NCBI GenBank assembly: GCA_029975295.1
Contig: JARKPK010000145.1
Coordinates: 1-32,149 of the forward strand
DNA length: 32,149 bases
Source: Thermoguttaceae bacterium
GTDB lineage: Bacteria; Planctomycetota; Planctomycetia; Pirellulales; Thermoguttaceae
Reading direction: 5' to 3'
Part shown: piece after piece, positions 1 through 7,787 of the stretch
Layout of the letters: every line of letters begins with the position of its first letter
Numbering within the stretch: the first letter of the stretch is position 1
Notes under the pieces: model-generated
What the model saw: only the letters and a program-made list of their open reading frames with translations
Databases searched by the model: none
What the model was told of the DNA's origin: nothing
Translations under genes and position numbers: made by a program

Positions 1-264
1 AGTGATTTCCAATATCTTGCGATTGGTTCCATTGGTGACGGCGATCTTGATTTCGCCGTCTTGTTGGCGAAGCTGGTCGTGCAGATCAAGCAGAACCGAC
101 AAACCGCGACTGTCGAGCAGTTCCGTGCCATCGAGGTCGAGAACTACCTTGCGCTGTTCCAGTCCCGTCACGTAACCTCCGAGAATGTCGGCCTGGTCGC
201 CGGCGACTTCCTCCGGCGCGTGGACGACGATCACGTCTTCGAACACTTCGCACGTCAGGTTCAC
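1..264 (-). CDS. STAS-domain protein (anti-sigma factor antagonist-like), 3' end cut by window
   Basis: The 88 visible codons read as a STAS fold of the SpoIIAA/RsbV type: an N-terminal strand (VNLTCEVFEDVIVVHAPEE), then VVLDLDGTELLDSRGLSVLL, where family members carry the phosphorylatable Ser in a DSxG-like motif (here DSRG), then IKIAVTNGTNRKILEI. Such proteins act in the cytoplasm in partner switching, binding an anti-sigma or other switch kinase unless phosphorylated. I chose the GTG at 264 because AAAAGG lies about 9 bases upstream; an in-frame TTG at 294 is the alternative. It lies 184 bases after the response-regulator gene, across a hairpin, so it may be the third gene of the signalling group that ends the pilus cluster. 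The C-terminus is outside the window. The family is fairly sure; the partner is unknown. Confidence 0.75.
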   Translation of the reverse strand, partial: MNLTCEVFEDVIVVHAPEEVAGDQADILGGYVTGLEQRKVVLDLDGTELLDSRGLSVLLDLHDQLRQQDGEIKIAVTNGTNRKILEIT

Positions 265-396
265 GTTGATGCGCCTTTTGCTTTCGCCAACCAACCCGCA
301 TCCGCCGCGCCCCGCCGGGGCCCGCTTCCTTCACACACCGAAACGGCCCATCGCCGCGCCCGCTGCTCGGTCCCTCGGAGTTCTCTTCAGGGGCAA

Positions 397-427
397 CGAT
401 CGTTCGCCTCTGCGCCACGAACGATCG
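397..427 (-). repeat. Perfect 10-bp inverted repeat between response regulator and STAS genes
   Basis: CGATCGTTCG (397-406) and CGAACGATCG (418-427) are perfect reverse complements with an 11-base loop. On the minus strand the hairpin starts 21 bases after the response-regulator stop and is not followed by a T-run, so a processing or stability element, or an operator, is likelier than an intrinsic terminator. Confidence 0.6.
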
Positions 428-448
428 CCGCTGCGGCGCGGCCGCCGA

Positions 449-853
449 CTAACTCGCACTGACGGCGCCCGCCGCGGCCGGCTCCGTTTCAAGCAGTTCG
501 CTGGCGCGAATCAACAACTCGCGCGGACTGAACGGCTTGGCCACAACCGCGTAGACGCCCCATCGCGCGCGCAGCTCTTCATGGCTGACCTCGAACCCCT
601 TCGCTGTCAGCATCATGATCGGCAGATCGGAAAGGCTCTCCTCGGCCCTGATGCGCTGCACCAGACCGAAACCGTCGAGCCGCGGCATCTGCCAGTCGGT
701 GATCACCAGATCGGGACGGCGGGCCATGACTTGCTCCCAGCCCTCCAGGCCATCGGCGGCGGTGCGCACGTCGAACCCGGCTCGCTGGAACTTGAACTCG
801 GCTGCGCGAAGGATGTGGACTTCGTCGTCGCACAACAGGATCGACTTGCTCAT
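449..853 (-). CDS. Single-domain response regulator (receiver domain)
   Basis: The 134-residue protein is one CheY-like receiver domain with no output domain. The acidic pair is in LLCDDE (Asp9-Asp10), the phospho-acceptor is Asp53 in VITDWQMP, the switch Thr is Thr83 in MLTAKG and the conserved Lys is Lys106 in VAKPFSP. It should be phosphorylated by the histidine kinase immediately upstream, whose stop codon overlaps this start (ATGA, 850-853), so the two are translationally coupled. With no DNA-binding part it probably acts by protein contact, for example on the pilus machine or on the downstream STAS switch; that role is inferred. The last 15 residues are a flexible Ala/Glu/Ser tail. Domain assignment is secure; the output is unknown. 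Confidence 0.93.
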   Translation of the reverse strand: MSKSILLCDDEVHILRAAEFKFQRAGFDVRTAADGLEGWEQVMARRPDLVITDWQMPRLDGFGLVQRIRAEESLSDLPIMMLTAKGFEVSHEELRARWGVYAVVAKPFSPRELLIRASELLETEPAAAGAVSAS

Positions 854-2328
854 GTTCGCTCACCCTGCGATTGAACCACGCGTTGCCCGGCAGCCGGCAA
901 GGTTACGATGAACGTGCTGCCTTCGCCCACAACGCTTTCCACGCTGATGCGGCCGCCATGCACGTCCTCGACAATCCGCTTCGTCAGCGGCAAGCCGAGG
1001 CCGGTGCCCGAGGCCATGTCTTTGTCTTTCTTGACGCGATAGAACTTCTCGAACACCTTTTCGCAATCATCGGCCGTAAGCCCGACTCCCGTGTCGCTCA
1101 CCTCGAAGCGGACTTCTTCATCCGACATCCGGCTGCGCAGCACGACTCGGCCGCCGGGCCGGGTGTACTTCACCGCATTGGACAGGAGATTGATCGCCGC
1201 CTGGAGAAGCATGTCGCGATCGGCCGCCACGCCCAAGTAAAGCGGACTAAGATCGCCCTGCAAATCGATCTGCTTCGCCTCGGCCGCCGGCCGAACGACG
1301 CGCAAGGCTTCGTCGAGGATTTCGTTGAGCGAACGCGGTTCTTTGCGGACCTCGACCACCCCGGCTTCGATACGGGCGATGTTCAACAAGTTGTCGATGA
1401 GCCGTTGCAGGCGCTCGGTCTGGCTATTGATAACGCGAAGGAACTCCTCGCGCGTCGCTTCGTCTTCCGCATCGCCGTCGGCAAGCAGTTCCACATAAGC
1501 CTTGATGCCGGCCAGGGGGGTCTTCATTTCGTGGCTGACGGACGAGACAAATTCCGCGTGCCGCCTTTGCAGGGCTTTGCGGTCGCTGATGTCGCGAAGC
1601 ACGGCCACCACGCCGGCGTCGCGCCCGTCGTCGCCCGTCTTGCAAGCCGTCGCGCGATACCATCGCTGCGGTTGCCCGGGAAGATGCCACTCTAGCTCCA
1701 CGCCGCGCGTGCTGCCCGGGGGCCGTCGCAAGGTGGTTGTGATCAGATCGACGAGCTTGGGCGCGTCGATGGCTTCGGTCAAGGGGCCGCCGGCCGGTTC
1801 ATCGTCGCTCAAGCCGGTGAGTTCGCGGGCGGCCCGATTGATCAGCACGAGTTCGCCATACTGATTGACGGCGAGAACCGGGTCGCTCAAGCCCATGAAC
1901 ACCTGCCGAATGCGTTCCGCCTCATGCGCGGCCCGAATCGCTCGAACCTCGAATGTGGCCGAGGTCTGTTCGAGCAGCCGCAGCCGCTCGCCGACCGCGA
2001 CGAATAGGCTTTGCAACTGCCGTGCCGCGTCGGCCAGCGGATGCCCCGCCGGCAAGCGAGGGAAATCTGCCGGATCGACCGCCCGCATCGGATCCATCTG
2101 CGCAAGCGATTCGAAGAAGACGCGCGAACGGCGGTTCAGCCAGCGGCAATGGTAGAAGGCAATTGCGAACAGTGCGGCCAGCAGCGCGCCGCCGCCCAGG
2201 GCGCTGGAAAGCGGCCCGAGCCGCGCATCGGCCCAGGGACCGAGCGCTGAAGCACAGAGTGCTCCGGAAAGTATCAGTCCGCATCCGGCAAGCCAGTGAA
2301 ACAACGTCGCGCCCTTCATGCCTCGCAT
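850..2328 (-). CDS. Membrane PAS-domain sensor histidine kinase
   Basis: The 492-residue kinase has two N-terminal membrane segments (about 9-30 and 45-61) with almost no periplasmic loop. A linker and coiled coil (100-140) lead to a PAS domain (about 140-250, including LAVNQYGELVLINRAARELTG). The HisKA dimerisation domain carries the H-box SHEMKTPLAG with phospho-acceptor His266. The HATPase domain has the N-box (INLLSNAVKY, 379-388), G1 (SDTGVGL, 411-417), F-box (EKFYRV) and G2 (GTGLGLPL, 441-448). The architecture resembles PhoR/PilS-type kinases. The tiny loop suggests it senses within the membrane or cytoplasm. It autophosphorylates and passes phosphate to the overlapping receiver gene. 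It follows the TPR lipoprotein of the pilus cluster by 116 bases, so it may control or read out the machine; this is inferred from position only. Confidence 0.93.
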   Translation of the reverse strand: MRGMKGATLFHWLAGCGLILSGALCASALGPWADARLGPLSSALGGGALLAALFAIAFYHCRWLNRRSRVFFESLAQMDPMRAVDPADFPRLPAGHPLADAARQLQSLFVAVGERLRLLEQTSATFEVRAIRAAHEAERIRQVFMGLSDPVLAVNQYGELVLINRAARELTGLSDDEPAGGPLTEAIDAPKLVDLITTTLRRPPGSTRGVELEWHLPGQPQRWYRATACKTGDDGRDAGVVAVLRDISDRKALQRRHAEFVSSVSHEMKTPLAGIKAYVELLADGDAEDEATREEFLRVINSQTERLQRLIDNLLNIARIEAGVVEVRKEPRSLNEILDEALRVVRPAAEAKQIDLQGDLSPLYLGVAADRDMLLQAAINLLSNAVKYTRPGGRVVLRSRMSDEEVRFEVSDTGVGLTADDCEKVFEKFYRVKKDKDMASGTGLGLPLTKRIVEDVHGGRISVESVVGEGSTFIVTLPAAGQRVVQSQGERT

Positions 2329-2444
2329 TTCTGCGTTTGCTCAGGGGCGACGCGAACAACCGGCGACTCAACAGAGGCCACTGCGCCCTCGTGCGCCAAT
2401 GAAGCGGATCGAGGTTCTCGCGGCAAGTCCGGCGAGAGAATGCC

Positions 2445-3701
2445 TCAGCGTCGGGTGGTCCAGCGCGGGTCGATGGCCTCCGCCTGCCGCAGATAATGCT
2501 CGGCAGCGTCGGCTTGACCCGTTTTGGCAAGCGTACACCCCATCAAAAAATAGGATAGGGCGTTCGACTTGTCCAACGAAAGTGCTTTGTTCAACGCATC
2601 TTGGGCGGCCGGATAATCGCCCATGCGATAGCAGGCCAGGCCCAGTGTTTGATAGATCGCGGCATGCTGCGAAAAGCGCGCCGCTGCGGCCTTGAGCAGT
2701 TGCACCGCCAATTCCGGTTGTTCGTAGCGCAAAGCGGCCGTTGCGGCCGAAAGAATGACCCGCGGTTCGTTCGGCGATCGTATGATCGCTTGCCGAAACC
2801 ATTCGGCGGCGGCGGTCGGGTCTCCCTCGCTCAGGGCAATGCGACCTCGCCTGATCAGTCCCTCAGCCGACTCGCCGCTGCAATCGTCGTAACTGATAGG
2901 ATCGGCAAAGACGGTGCTCGACGCTTTGGCGCGCCCCATCAATTCAGCCGCCGATGGCGCTGTGTTTCGGTTTGCCCCGCCGCCGACCGGGGCCGGCGGG
3001 GCCTCAGCCACGGCGAGTCCGGTCCCCGGGACGACCGCTTCTTCGGCGATCGACGCCGGCAGCAATCCGGCGGCCAAGTCGGCCAGGAGATTCGGCGCCT
3101 TAGGCCGACGCCGACTGGCAGCCTCGCGCGCGGCAAGATAGCCCGCACGATACGCCTCGTTGTCCGGCGCCAGTGAGACGGCCCGCTGGTAATGGATCAG
3201 CGCCTCGTCGCAACGCCCAAGCGAATCGAACGCCAACGCGGCGCTGTATTGAACAGGAGCGTCGTTCGGGAAGTCGGCCAGCAATCGTTCGGCCTGCTCG
3301 GCCGCCTCTTGAACGTTGTTCTGAGCCAAACACACGTCCACCAGCAGGAGACGGGCCTCGCGGTGGGACGGTACTCGATCGATCAGGCTGCGCAGCCCTT
3401 GTTCGCACCCTTTCAGATTGTTTCGATCCCAAAGGTTCAATGCCGATTTGTATTCGGCCTCGTTGCGCGCCGCCTCGAACTCGGCCGCCGCCCGTTGCTT
3501 GCGTTCTTCGCGTCGGCGGGCCATCGCCCCGTCAAAGAAGCCGGCCGGCTTTTCGAAGGTCGCGCAGCCGGCAGTCAGAAACACCAAACAGGCCGCCACC
3601 GCTCCGCCGAACCAACGCCGGCTGAGCAAGCGGCTGCCGCGGTACGGCAGTGCAGTGCCGCGGCCCGATAAACGCGATCTTCCGACATCAGGTGTTCGCA
3701 T
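2445..3701 (-). CDS. TPR-repeat lipoprotein, probable pilus/secretin accessory (PilF/PilW pilotin-like)
   Basis: The 418-residue protein starts with an Arg-rich region, a hydrophobic stretch (residues 32-45) and the lipobox LTAGC with Cys46, so it should be a secreted lipoprotein, probably anchored to a membrane of the envelope. A charged helix (55-80) leads to a first block of TPR motifs (about 80-185; for example ALAFDSLGRCDEALIHYQRA). A low-complexity Pro/Ala linker (190-275) precedes a second TPR block (280-415; for example GDPTAAAEWFRQAI and GDYPAAQDALNKAL). TPR lipoproteins next to a secretin often act as pilotins or assembly scaffolds, as PilF/PilW does in Pseudomonas. It lies 44 bases after the secretin gene. 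It is larger than typical pilotins (about 250 residues) and has two TPR blocks rather than one. The role is inferred. Confidence 0.8.
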   Translation of the reverse strand: MRTPDVGRSRLSGRGTALPYRGSRLLSRRWFGGAVAACLVFLTAGCATFEKPAGFFDGAMARRREERKQRAAAEFEAARNEAEYKSALNLWDRNNLKGCEQGLRSLIDRVPSHREARLLLVDVCLAQNNVQEAAEQAERLLADFPNDAPVQYSAALAFDSLGRCDEALIHYQRAVSLAPDNEAYRAGYLAAREAASRRRPKAPNLLADLAAGLLPASIAEEAVVPGTGLAVAEAPPAPVGGGANRNTAPSAAELMGRAKASSTVFADPISYDDCSGESAEGLIRRGRIALSEGDPTAAAEWFRQAIIRSPNEPRVILSAATAALRYEQPELAVQLLKAAAARFSQHAAIYQTLGLACYRMGDYPAAQDALNKALSLDKSNALSYFLMGCTLAKTGQADAAEHYLRQAEAIDPRWTTRR

Positions 3702-3745
3702 CGTCGATTTCCCACTCCACCGCGGTTGCTTGCGAGCGATTCCTG

Positions 3746-6022
3746 CTACGGCTGAAGTTTCAAGGGCCGCGCAATGTCTTGTTTTCGGCCGGGCCGTCCC
3801 GGTTCGAGCGGATGCAACGGCGCGGCAGCCGAGGCCGCCCCGTGGTCCACCTCGTCGAGAAGCATGTTGACCGTGTTCGGATCATCGAGGGCATGCTGCG
3901 GGGAAAGCAACGCGGGGCCGAGTGTTTCGTCCGCGGACGTACGGCGTCCCATCCAGATTTGGCTTCGCAGTTCGAGCGCCTCGCGGTTCAGCGGGTCGAT
4001 GTGGGCAGCCAGCTCGGCGAACCGAAGGGCGCGGTCGGAGTCGCCCGTGGCCCAGGCGTTTTGAGCCAGGCGGAAGTATTTCTGCCCAAGCAGCCGTTTG
4101 TTGATCGGGGTCATCTTGTCGAAGTAATGGGCCTGCCGCCGCTGATACTCGCAAGCGGCTGTGGTGCCGGCCTGCGCCGCCCCCTGTTCGTACACGATGT
4201 GCGGGGTGATCAGCACGATCACCTCGCGACGTTCGGTCGTCTCGGTCGAAGAACGGAAAAGGAAGCCCACCAAGGGCAAATTGCCCACGAAGGGCACCTG
4301 TTGCCTCGCCACCGCCAAATTCTCGCGCATCAGGCCGCCGATCACCACGGTGCATCCGTCGCGCACCATGATGTTCGTGGTGACCTGGGTCACTTCTTTC
4401 TCGGGCAGCGTGAACCCGCTTTCGGTCTTCACCGATCCGTCGGAAAGCTCCGGATGCACTTCCATGCGAATCATCCCATCGCTGGAGATGAACGGCCTGA
4501 GCCGCAGCAGGGCTCCGACATCGAGGAATTGCACCGCCTGCGTCGAGGCAGTTTCAGTGACGGTGGTGCTGACGTATCCCTTTTGTTCTCCAATCTGAAT
4601 CTCGGCGCGATGCTTGTTGAGCACCATCAAGTGCGGCGAAGCCACAACGTTCGTGTCGCCGATGGTTTCCAGGGCGTCGAGGAAGGCCCCCAAGCTGCTG
4701 TCGAGAAAGCCGAACTTAAGCGAACCCTTCTCGTATTTGACATTAGCCAACGTGGACTCGGGCGCGCCGATTCCGAGCTTGATGTTGTGCTTGTCGCGGA
4801 GCAACTCGAAGTTCACGCCGTAGCGGTCGGTGTCTTTGAGCTTCACGGACAGAATCATCGCCTCGATATGCACCTGCAACGGCCGCACATCGACCTCGGC
4901 AACAACCTGATCAACCATCGCCAGAACCGCTTCGTAGTCGCGAACGACAACCACGTCGGCCCCGGCGAACTTGTCGCCGCCCGCGTTGGTCGCGTCGGAG
5001 CCGATTCCCGCCTCCGCCTGAGTCGAAACCGTCACCACGCCCACTTTCTCGGTCAGAATCGGTTGAATCAGCTTCTGCATTTCAGAGGCCGTAACGTAAT
5101 TCGGCCGATAGACGCGAGTGCCGACCCGATCGAGCGATTGTTCCAAAAGGTTGAACTCGTCGGCCGTGCCGACATAGATGAATGGGCCCTCGCGGCGGGC
5201 GACATAGCCGGTTGATTTCAAAATGGCATCGAGGGCGCTGTGGATGTCGACCCCGGTGAGAGAGGCCGACACTTTGCCCTGAACGCTAGTTCCGGCCAAG
5301 ATGTTCAATCCACTCTGCTCGCTGAGGAAGTCGAGCACTTCGCGCAACTCGGCGTTGCTGATTTGAATGGAGAACCGTCCGTCGCCCGCGCGATCGACAT
5401 TCAGCCGAGGCGCCGCGCGATCGTTCTTCGCCGCGCTGGAGCTGCGGCCGGGCGCCGGCAGCACGCGGATGTCGGCCTCGTGGCTCGGCGGCAGCGGCGC
5501 GGCAGGCGTCTCAGACGAGTCGGTTTTGCCTTCTCCCTGTCCGTCGGCAGCGTCTCTGCCGAAGTGCTGCTTGATGAAGTCGTAGGCCTGCTGCAATCGG
5601 GCCCGTTCCGACTCGGGCACCAGTTGCTGGCCATACATCGGCATCGGCGCCACGATGATCTGCGGAGCGGGCATCTGCCAAGGGGCCGCCAGCGGCTGCG
5701 AAGCAGCAGCCGGCTGCGGTTCAGCGGCACGCGCCGGCTCCGGCAAGCGATTGGCCGAGACGGGCAAGGGCGCAGGATCTGTCTCGGAATCGGCCTCAGC
5801 GCCCTCGCCAAGCGGCGGGGCGTTTCGCTGATCAGCCGTCGGATTCGACTGAGCCGATCTGCCCGACGCCTCGACGGCCACCATGCGTGCCACCAGGCGC
5901 GGAGTCGATGAATCGTCGGCGCTGCCAACGTCTGCCGGAAAACTGTGGACCAGCCCAATCGCCAGCGCCAAGCCGAAGGCCGCGCAAATCGCCAGTCCCG
6001 CAACGCGAATCCACTTGCTCAT
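3746..6022 (-). CDS. Secretin (PilQ/GspD family) with C-terminal TPR-like extension
   Basis: The 758-residue outer-membrane pore subunit has a signal/membrane anchor (residues 7-25), a long Pro/Ala-rich linker (30-205), an STN/N0-like domain (about 215-287, DFLSEQSGLNILAG), an N1-like domain (about 303-380) and the secretin barrel domain (380-610). The secretin signature region VPFVGNLPLVGFLFRSS is at 576-592, followed by REVIVLITPHIV. Residues 640-700 then form helices with a TPR pattern (KYFRLAQNAWATGDSDRALR), ending in a disordered tail; classic PilQ ends near the barrel. Start ATG at 6022 has AAGGAAG at good spacing. It sits after the PilM-N-O-P-like genes, as in pilus operons, and before the TPR lipoprotein. 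It should form the ring through which the fibre or substrates pass. Family certain; PilQ versus GspD assignment less so. Confidence 0.95.
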   Translation of the reverse strand: MSKWIRVAGLAICAAFGLALAIGLVHSFPADVGSADDSSTPRLVARMVAVEASGRSAQSNPTADQRNAPPLGEGAEADSETDPAPLPVSANRLPEPARAAEPQPAAASQPLAAPWQMPAPQIIVAPMPMYGQQLVPESERARLQQAYDFIKQHFGRDAADGQGEGKTDSSETPAAPLPPSHEADIRVLPAPGRSSSAAKNDRAAPRLNVDRAGDGRFSIQISNAELREVLDFLSEQSGLNILAGTSVQGKVSASLTGVDIHSALDAILKSTGYVARREGPFIYVGTADEFNLLEQSLDRVGTRVYRPNYVTASEMQKLIQPILTEKVGVVTVSTQAEAGIGSDATNAGGDKFAGADVVVVRDYEAVLAMVDQVVAEVDVRPLQVHIEAMILSVKLKDTDRYGVNFELLRDKHNIKLGIGAPESTLANVKYEKGSLKFGFLDSSLGAFLDALETIGDTNVVASPHLMVLNKHRAEIQIGEQKGYVSTTVTETASTQAVQFLDVGALLRLRPFISSDGMIRMEVHPELSDGSVKTESGFTLPEKEVTQVTTNIMVRDGCTVVIGGLMRENLAVARQQVPFVGNLPLVGFLFRSSTETTERREVIVLITPHIVYEQGAAQAGTTAACEYQRRQAHYFDKMTPINKRLLGQKYFRLAQNAWATGDSDRALRFAELAAHIDPLNREALELRSQIWMGRRTSADETLGPALLSPQHALDDPNTVNMLLDEVDHGAASAAAPLHPLEPGRPGRKQDIARPLKLQP

Positions 6023-6067
6023 TTGGTCTTCCTTGACCTCAGTGGGCTGTCCGAGGCTTATCGATCG

Positions 6068-6181
6068 TCAGAACGGAAAAATGGGCGGCGTAATCTCCGC
6101 GACATCGGCATACCGAATCTCGCCCGTCGGCTTCAGTTCCCTGTGTCTCGCCGAGGCCATAGCTCGTCCACGGCTCGCCAT
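6068..6181 (-). CDS. Possible 37-residue small protein between PilP/GspC-like and secretin genes
   Basis: An ATG 7 bases after the PilP/GspC-like stop opens a 38-codon frame ending 45 bases before the secretin start. The peptide begins MASRGRAMAS and ends EIRYADVAEITPPIFPF. There is no clear ribosome site, but the snug fit between two operon genes and the hydrophobic, proline-bearing C-terminus make it worth recording. It matches no family I know. A second in-frame ATG at residue 8 is possible. It may simply be non-coding spacer. Confidence 0.25.
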   Translation of the reverse strand: MASRGRAMASARHRELKPTGEIRYADVAEITPPIFPF

Positions 6182-6188
6182 GAACCGA

Positions 6189-6887
6189 TCAGCGTTGCGG
6201 AGTCCATTCAATGCGTCCGGCCGGCACGGACGGTTTGACGTTCAACTCGAACCGTTCGCCTTCACGCATCAGAACCACTCGATCGCGCTGTACGTCGGTC
6301 AACGTGAATTGGTATCTCTCGGCCCCCCTGACCACCTCGATCGCCTGTCCGACCAGCACCGTCTTCCCGCCGATTCGCGCCGCCCGACGCTCGGGACCGA
6401 CCAACGTTCCAACCAGCGTGATTCCCAGGCTGCTGGGCGTGACTTTCTCTGCAACAGGCGCTGGCACGTTTTCCGCTTCGGCCACTTGCGACTTCGCCTC
6501 GACTGGCGGACCCGCAAACGGCTCCACGTCGCGATCGAAGACCGCTGGCTTCATATCGGGGTCAGCCTCAATCCTTTGCAATGTCGTGTACCAATCCGCA
6601 ATCGGCTGAGGTCCAGCCGTCGTCGTCGGACCGGGCGTCGCCACAGCAACCGACACTGCCGCCCCCACCGCTGGCTGTGATCCGGACGGCTCTGGCGAAG
6701 CAACGCTTGCCGCGTCGGTGGGCCTCACTGTCCAACGATAGAGCAAAGGGGCCCAAAAGTAGATGGCAACAAGGCATACGATCCCCAAAACAGCCGCTTT
6801 TCCCGGGCTGTTGGCCGCCTCTTTCCTGAGCTTTTTCCCCAGCTTTTGCAGATTCACCAGTACACCAGAACCGTTCTCTTGCGGCAA
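6189..6887 (-). CDS. PilP/GspC-like inner-membrane protein linking pilus base to secretin
   Basis: The 232-residue bitopic protein has a short basic cytoplasmic part, one membrane helix (about 31-50, AAVLGIVCLVAIYFWAPLLY), a long Pro/Ala/Val linker (55-150) and a small beta domain (152-217). That domain has the pattern of the GspC homology region or PilP: LVGTLVG, RAARIGGK, a Gly-rich turn, YQFTLTDVQRDRVVL and FELNV. In pilus and type II systems this domain binds the N0 domain of the secretin and bridges the two membranes. It follows the PilO-like gene and precedes the secretin, the position of pilP. The start is a TTG with AAGG very close upstream; an upstream stop leaves no better choice. 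It has a membrane anchor, not a lipobox, so it resembles GspC more than PilP lipoproteins. Confidence 0.75.
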   Translation of the reverse strand: MPQENGSGVLVNLQKLGKKLRKEAANSPGKAAVLGIVCLVAIYFWAPLLYRWTVRPTDAASVASPEPSGSQPAVGAAVSVAVATPGPTTTAGPQPIADWYTTLQRIEADPDMKPAVFDRDVEPFAGPPVEAKSQVAEAENVPAPVAEKVTPSSLGITLVGTLVGPERRAARIGGKTVLVGQAIEVVRGAERYQFTLTDVQRDRVVLMREGERFELNVKPSVPAGRIEWTPQR

Positions 6888-6962
6888 CGCCTTGGTCGTT
6901 CGCTTCCAAGCTCGCTAATCGTACGCAACGAAAGGTGTTCGGATACGCACAGAGAGAGCCCG

Positions 6963-7003
6963 AGGATGTTCCACGTCTGTATTATCGGAAAACGGAACAT
7001 CCT
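6963..7003 (-). repeat. 10-bp inverted repeat immediately after the pilO-like gene
   Basis: AGGATGTTCC (6963-6972) and GGAACATCCT (6994-7003) are perfect reverse complements separated by 21 bases. The hairpin begins 2 bases after the PilO-like stop. No T-run follows on the minus strand, so it is probably an mRNA processing/stability structure or a protein-binding site, not a terminator. Confidence 0.6.
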
Positions 7004-7005
7004 TC

Positions 7006-7557
7006 CTAATGCGAAATATCTCGATTATCGGCAAACATTACCAAAACAACCTCAGCCACAACATTCCCCTCATTTCCCCCAGCCATCCTCACCGACACAC
7101 CATCGACCCATATTTGCTGCCGCGATTGCTCGATTTGAAAAAGGAAGCGATGGACCGCTCGGTAACGGCCGGTGCAAGTCAACGTCAGTGAACCTCGCTT
7201 GATCGTTTCGAAGACTTGCAGCGGTTGAGGATCCAATCGCACGATCGACACGCCGGCCAATTGCGCCAGTGCGTGCAGTTCCGACAACACCGGCGCAAGT
7301 CCGGACGGCGTGGGGTTCTCCGTTCTCCACCGCCCGACGAATCGCTCGGTGCGATCCAGTTCTTTTTGCGTTGAAGCGACCGATGCTAGCACGGTGCCGG
7401 CGGTGTCGAGCGGGACCTGTTTGGCCGCCAGTTGCTTACGCATTTCGGACAGCTTTCCGCGGCCGGGCACATAGACCAAGGCAACATAGAGCCCGGCAAC
7501 GGCCAAAACGGCGCCCGAAACGAGCCAGTGTCGATGATTTCGCAGATGGTTGTTCAT
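7006..7557 (-). CDS. pilO: PilO-like (GspM-like) pilus assembly protein
   Basis: The 183-residue protein has a short N-terminus, one membrane helix (about 11-31), a coiled-coil region (33-75) and a small ferredoxin-like alpha/beta domain (95-180). Family traits are the segment LSELHALAQLAGVSIVRLDP, LTCTGRYRAVHRFLFQIEQ (the usual 'G.Y..l..Fl..ie' of PilO) and the terminal strand VAEVVLVMFAD. PilO pairs with PilN in the inner membrane to hold PilM and the PilP-like protein in register with the secretin. It lies between the PilN-like and PilP/GspC-like genes, the canonical order. The upstream gap of 230 bases contains nothing I can identify, and the start ATG lacks a clear ribosome site. Sequence similarity in this family is low, so the call rests on pattern, topology and order. 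Confidence 0.8.
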   Translation of the reverse strand: MNNHLRNHRHWLVSGAVLAVAGLYVALVYVPGRGKLSEMRKQLAAKQVPLDTAGTVLASVASTQKELDRTERFVGRWRTENPTPSGLAPVLSELHALAQLAGVSIVRLDPQPLQVFETIKRGSLTLTCTGRYRAVHRFLFQIEQSRQQIWVDGVSVRMAGGNEGNVVAEVVLVMFADNRDISH

Positions 7558-7787
7558 GGCGTTCGTTCTTGGCGTTCGGCGGCAACCAAAGGAATATGCC
7601 GCGGGCCGTGGCGTCCGCGGATCTGAAAGTGAGGCAAGGGCGACACACGGTTGTTTGGGTCGCCTCTAGCCCATCGCCAGCCCCCAACCCGACACGGCGA
7701 TCGCGTCTGACGTTTTCCTTTTCCGTCGTCAACGACGGACGGCCCGCGGCGCGCCGACGTTGCAGCCGAGCATCCCGTCCCCTCGTG

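Noticed and set aside
3650-5215. Long plus-strand open frame (521 codons) opposite the secretin gene
   Set aside because: Antisense shadow of a high-GC gene: His/Arg-rich, no family pattern, while the minus strand gives a full secretin.
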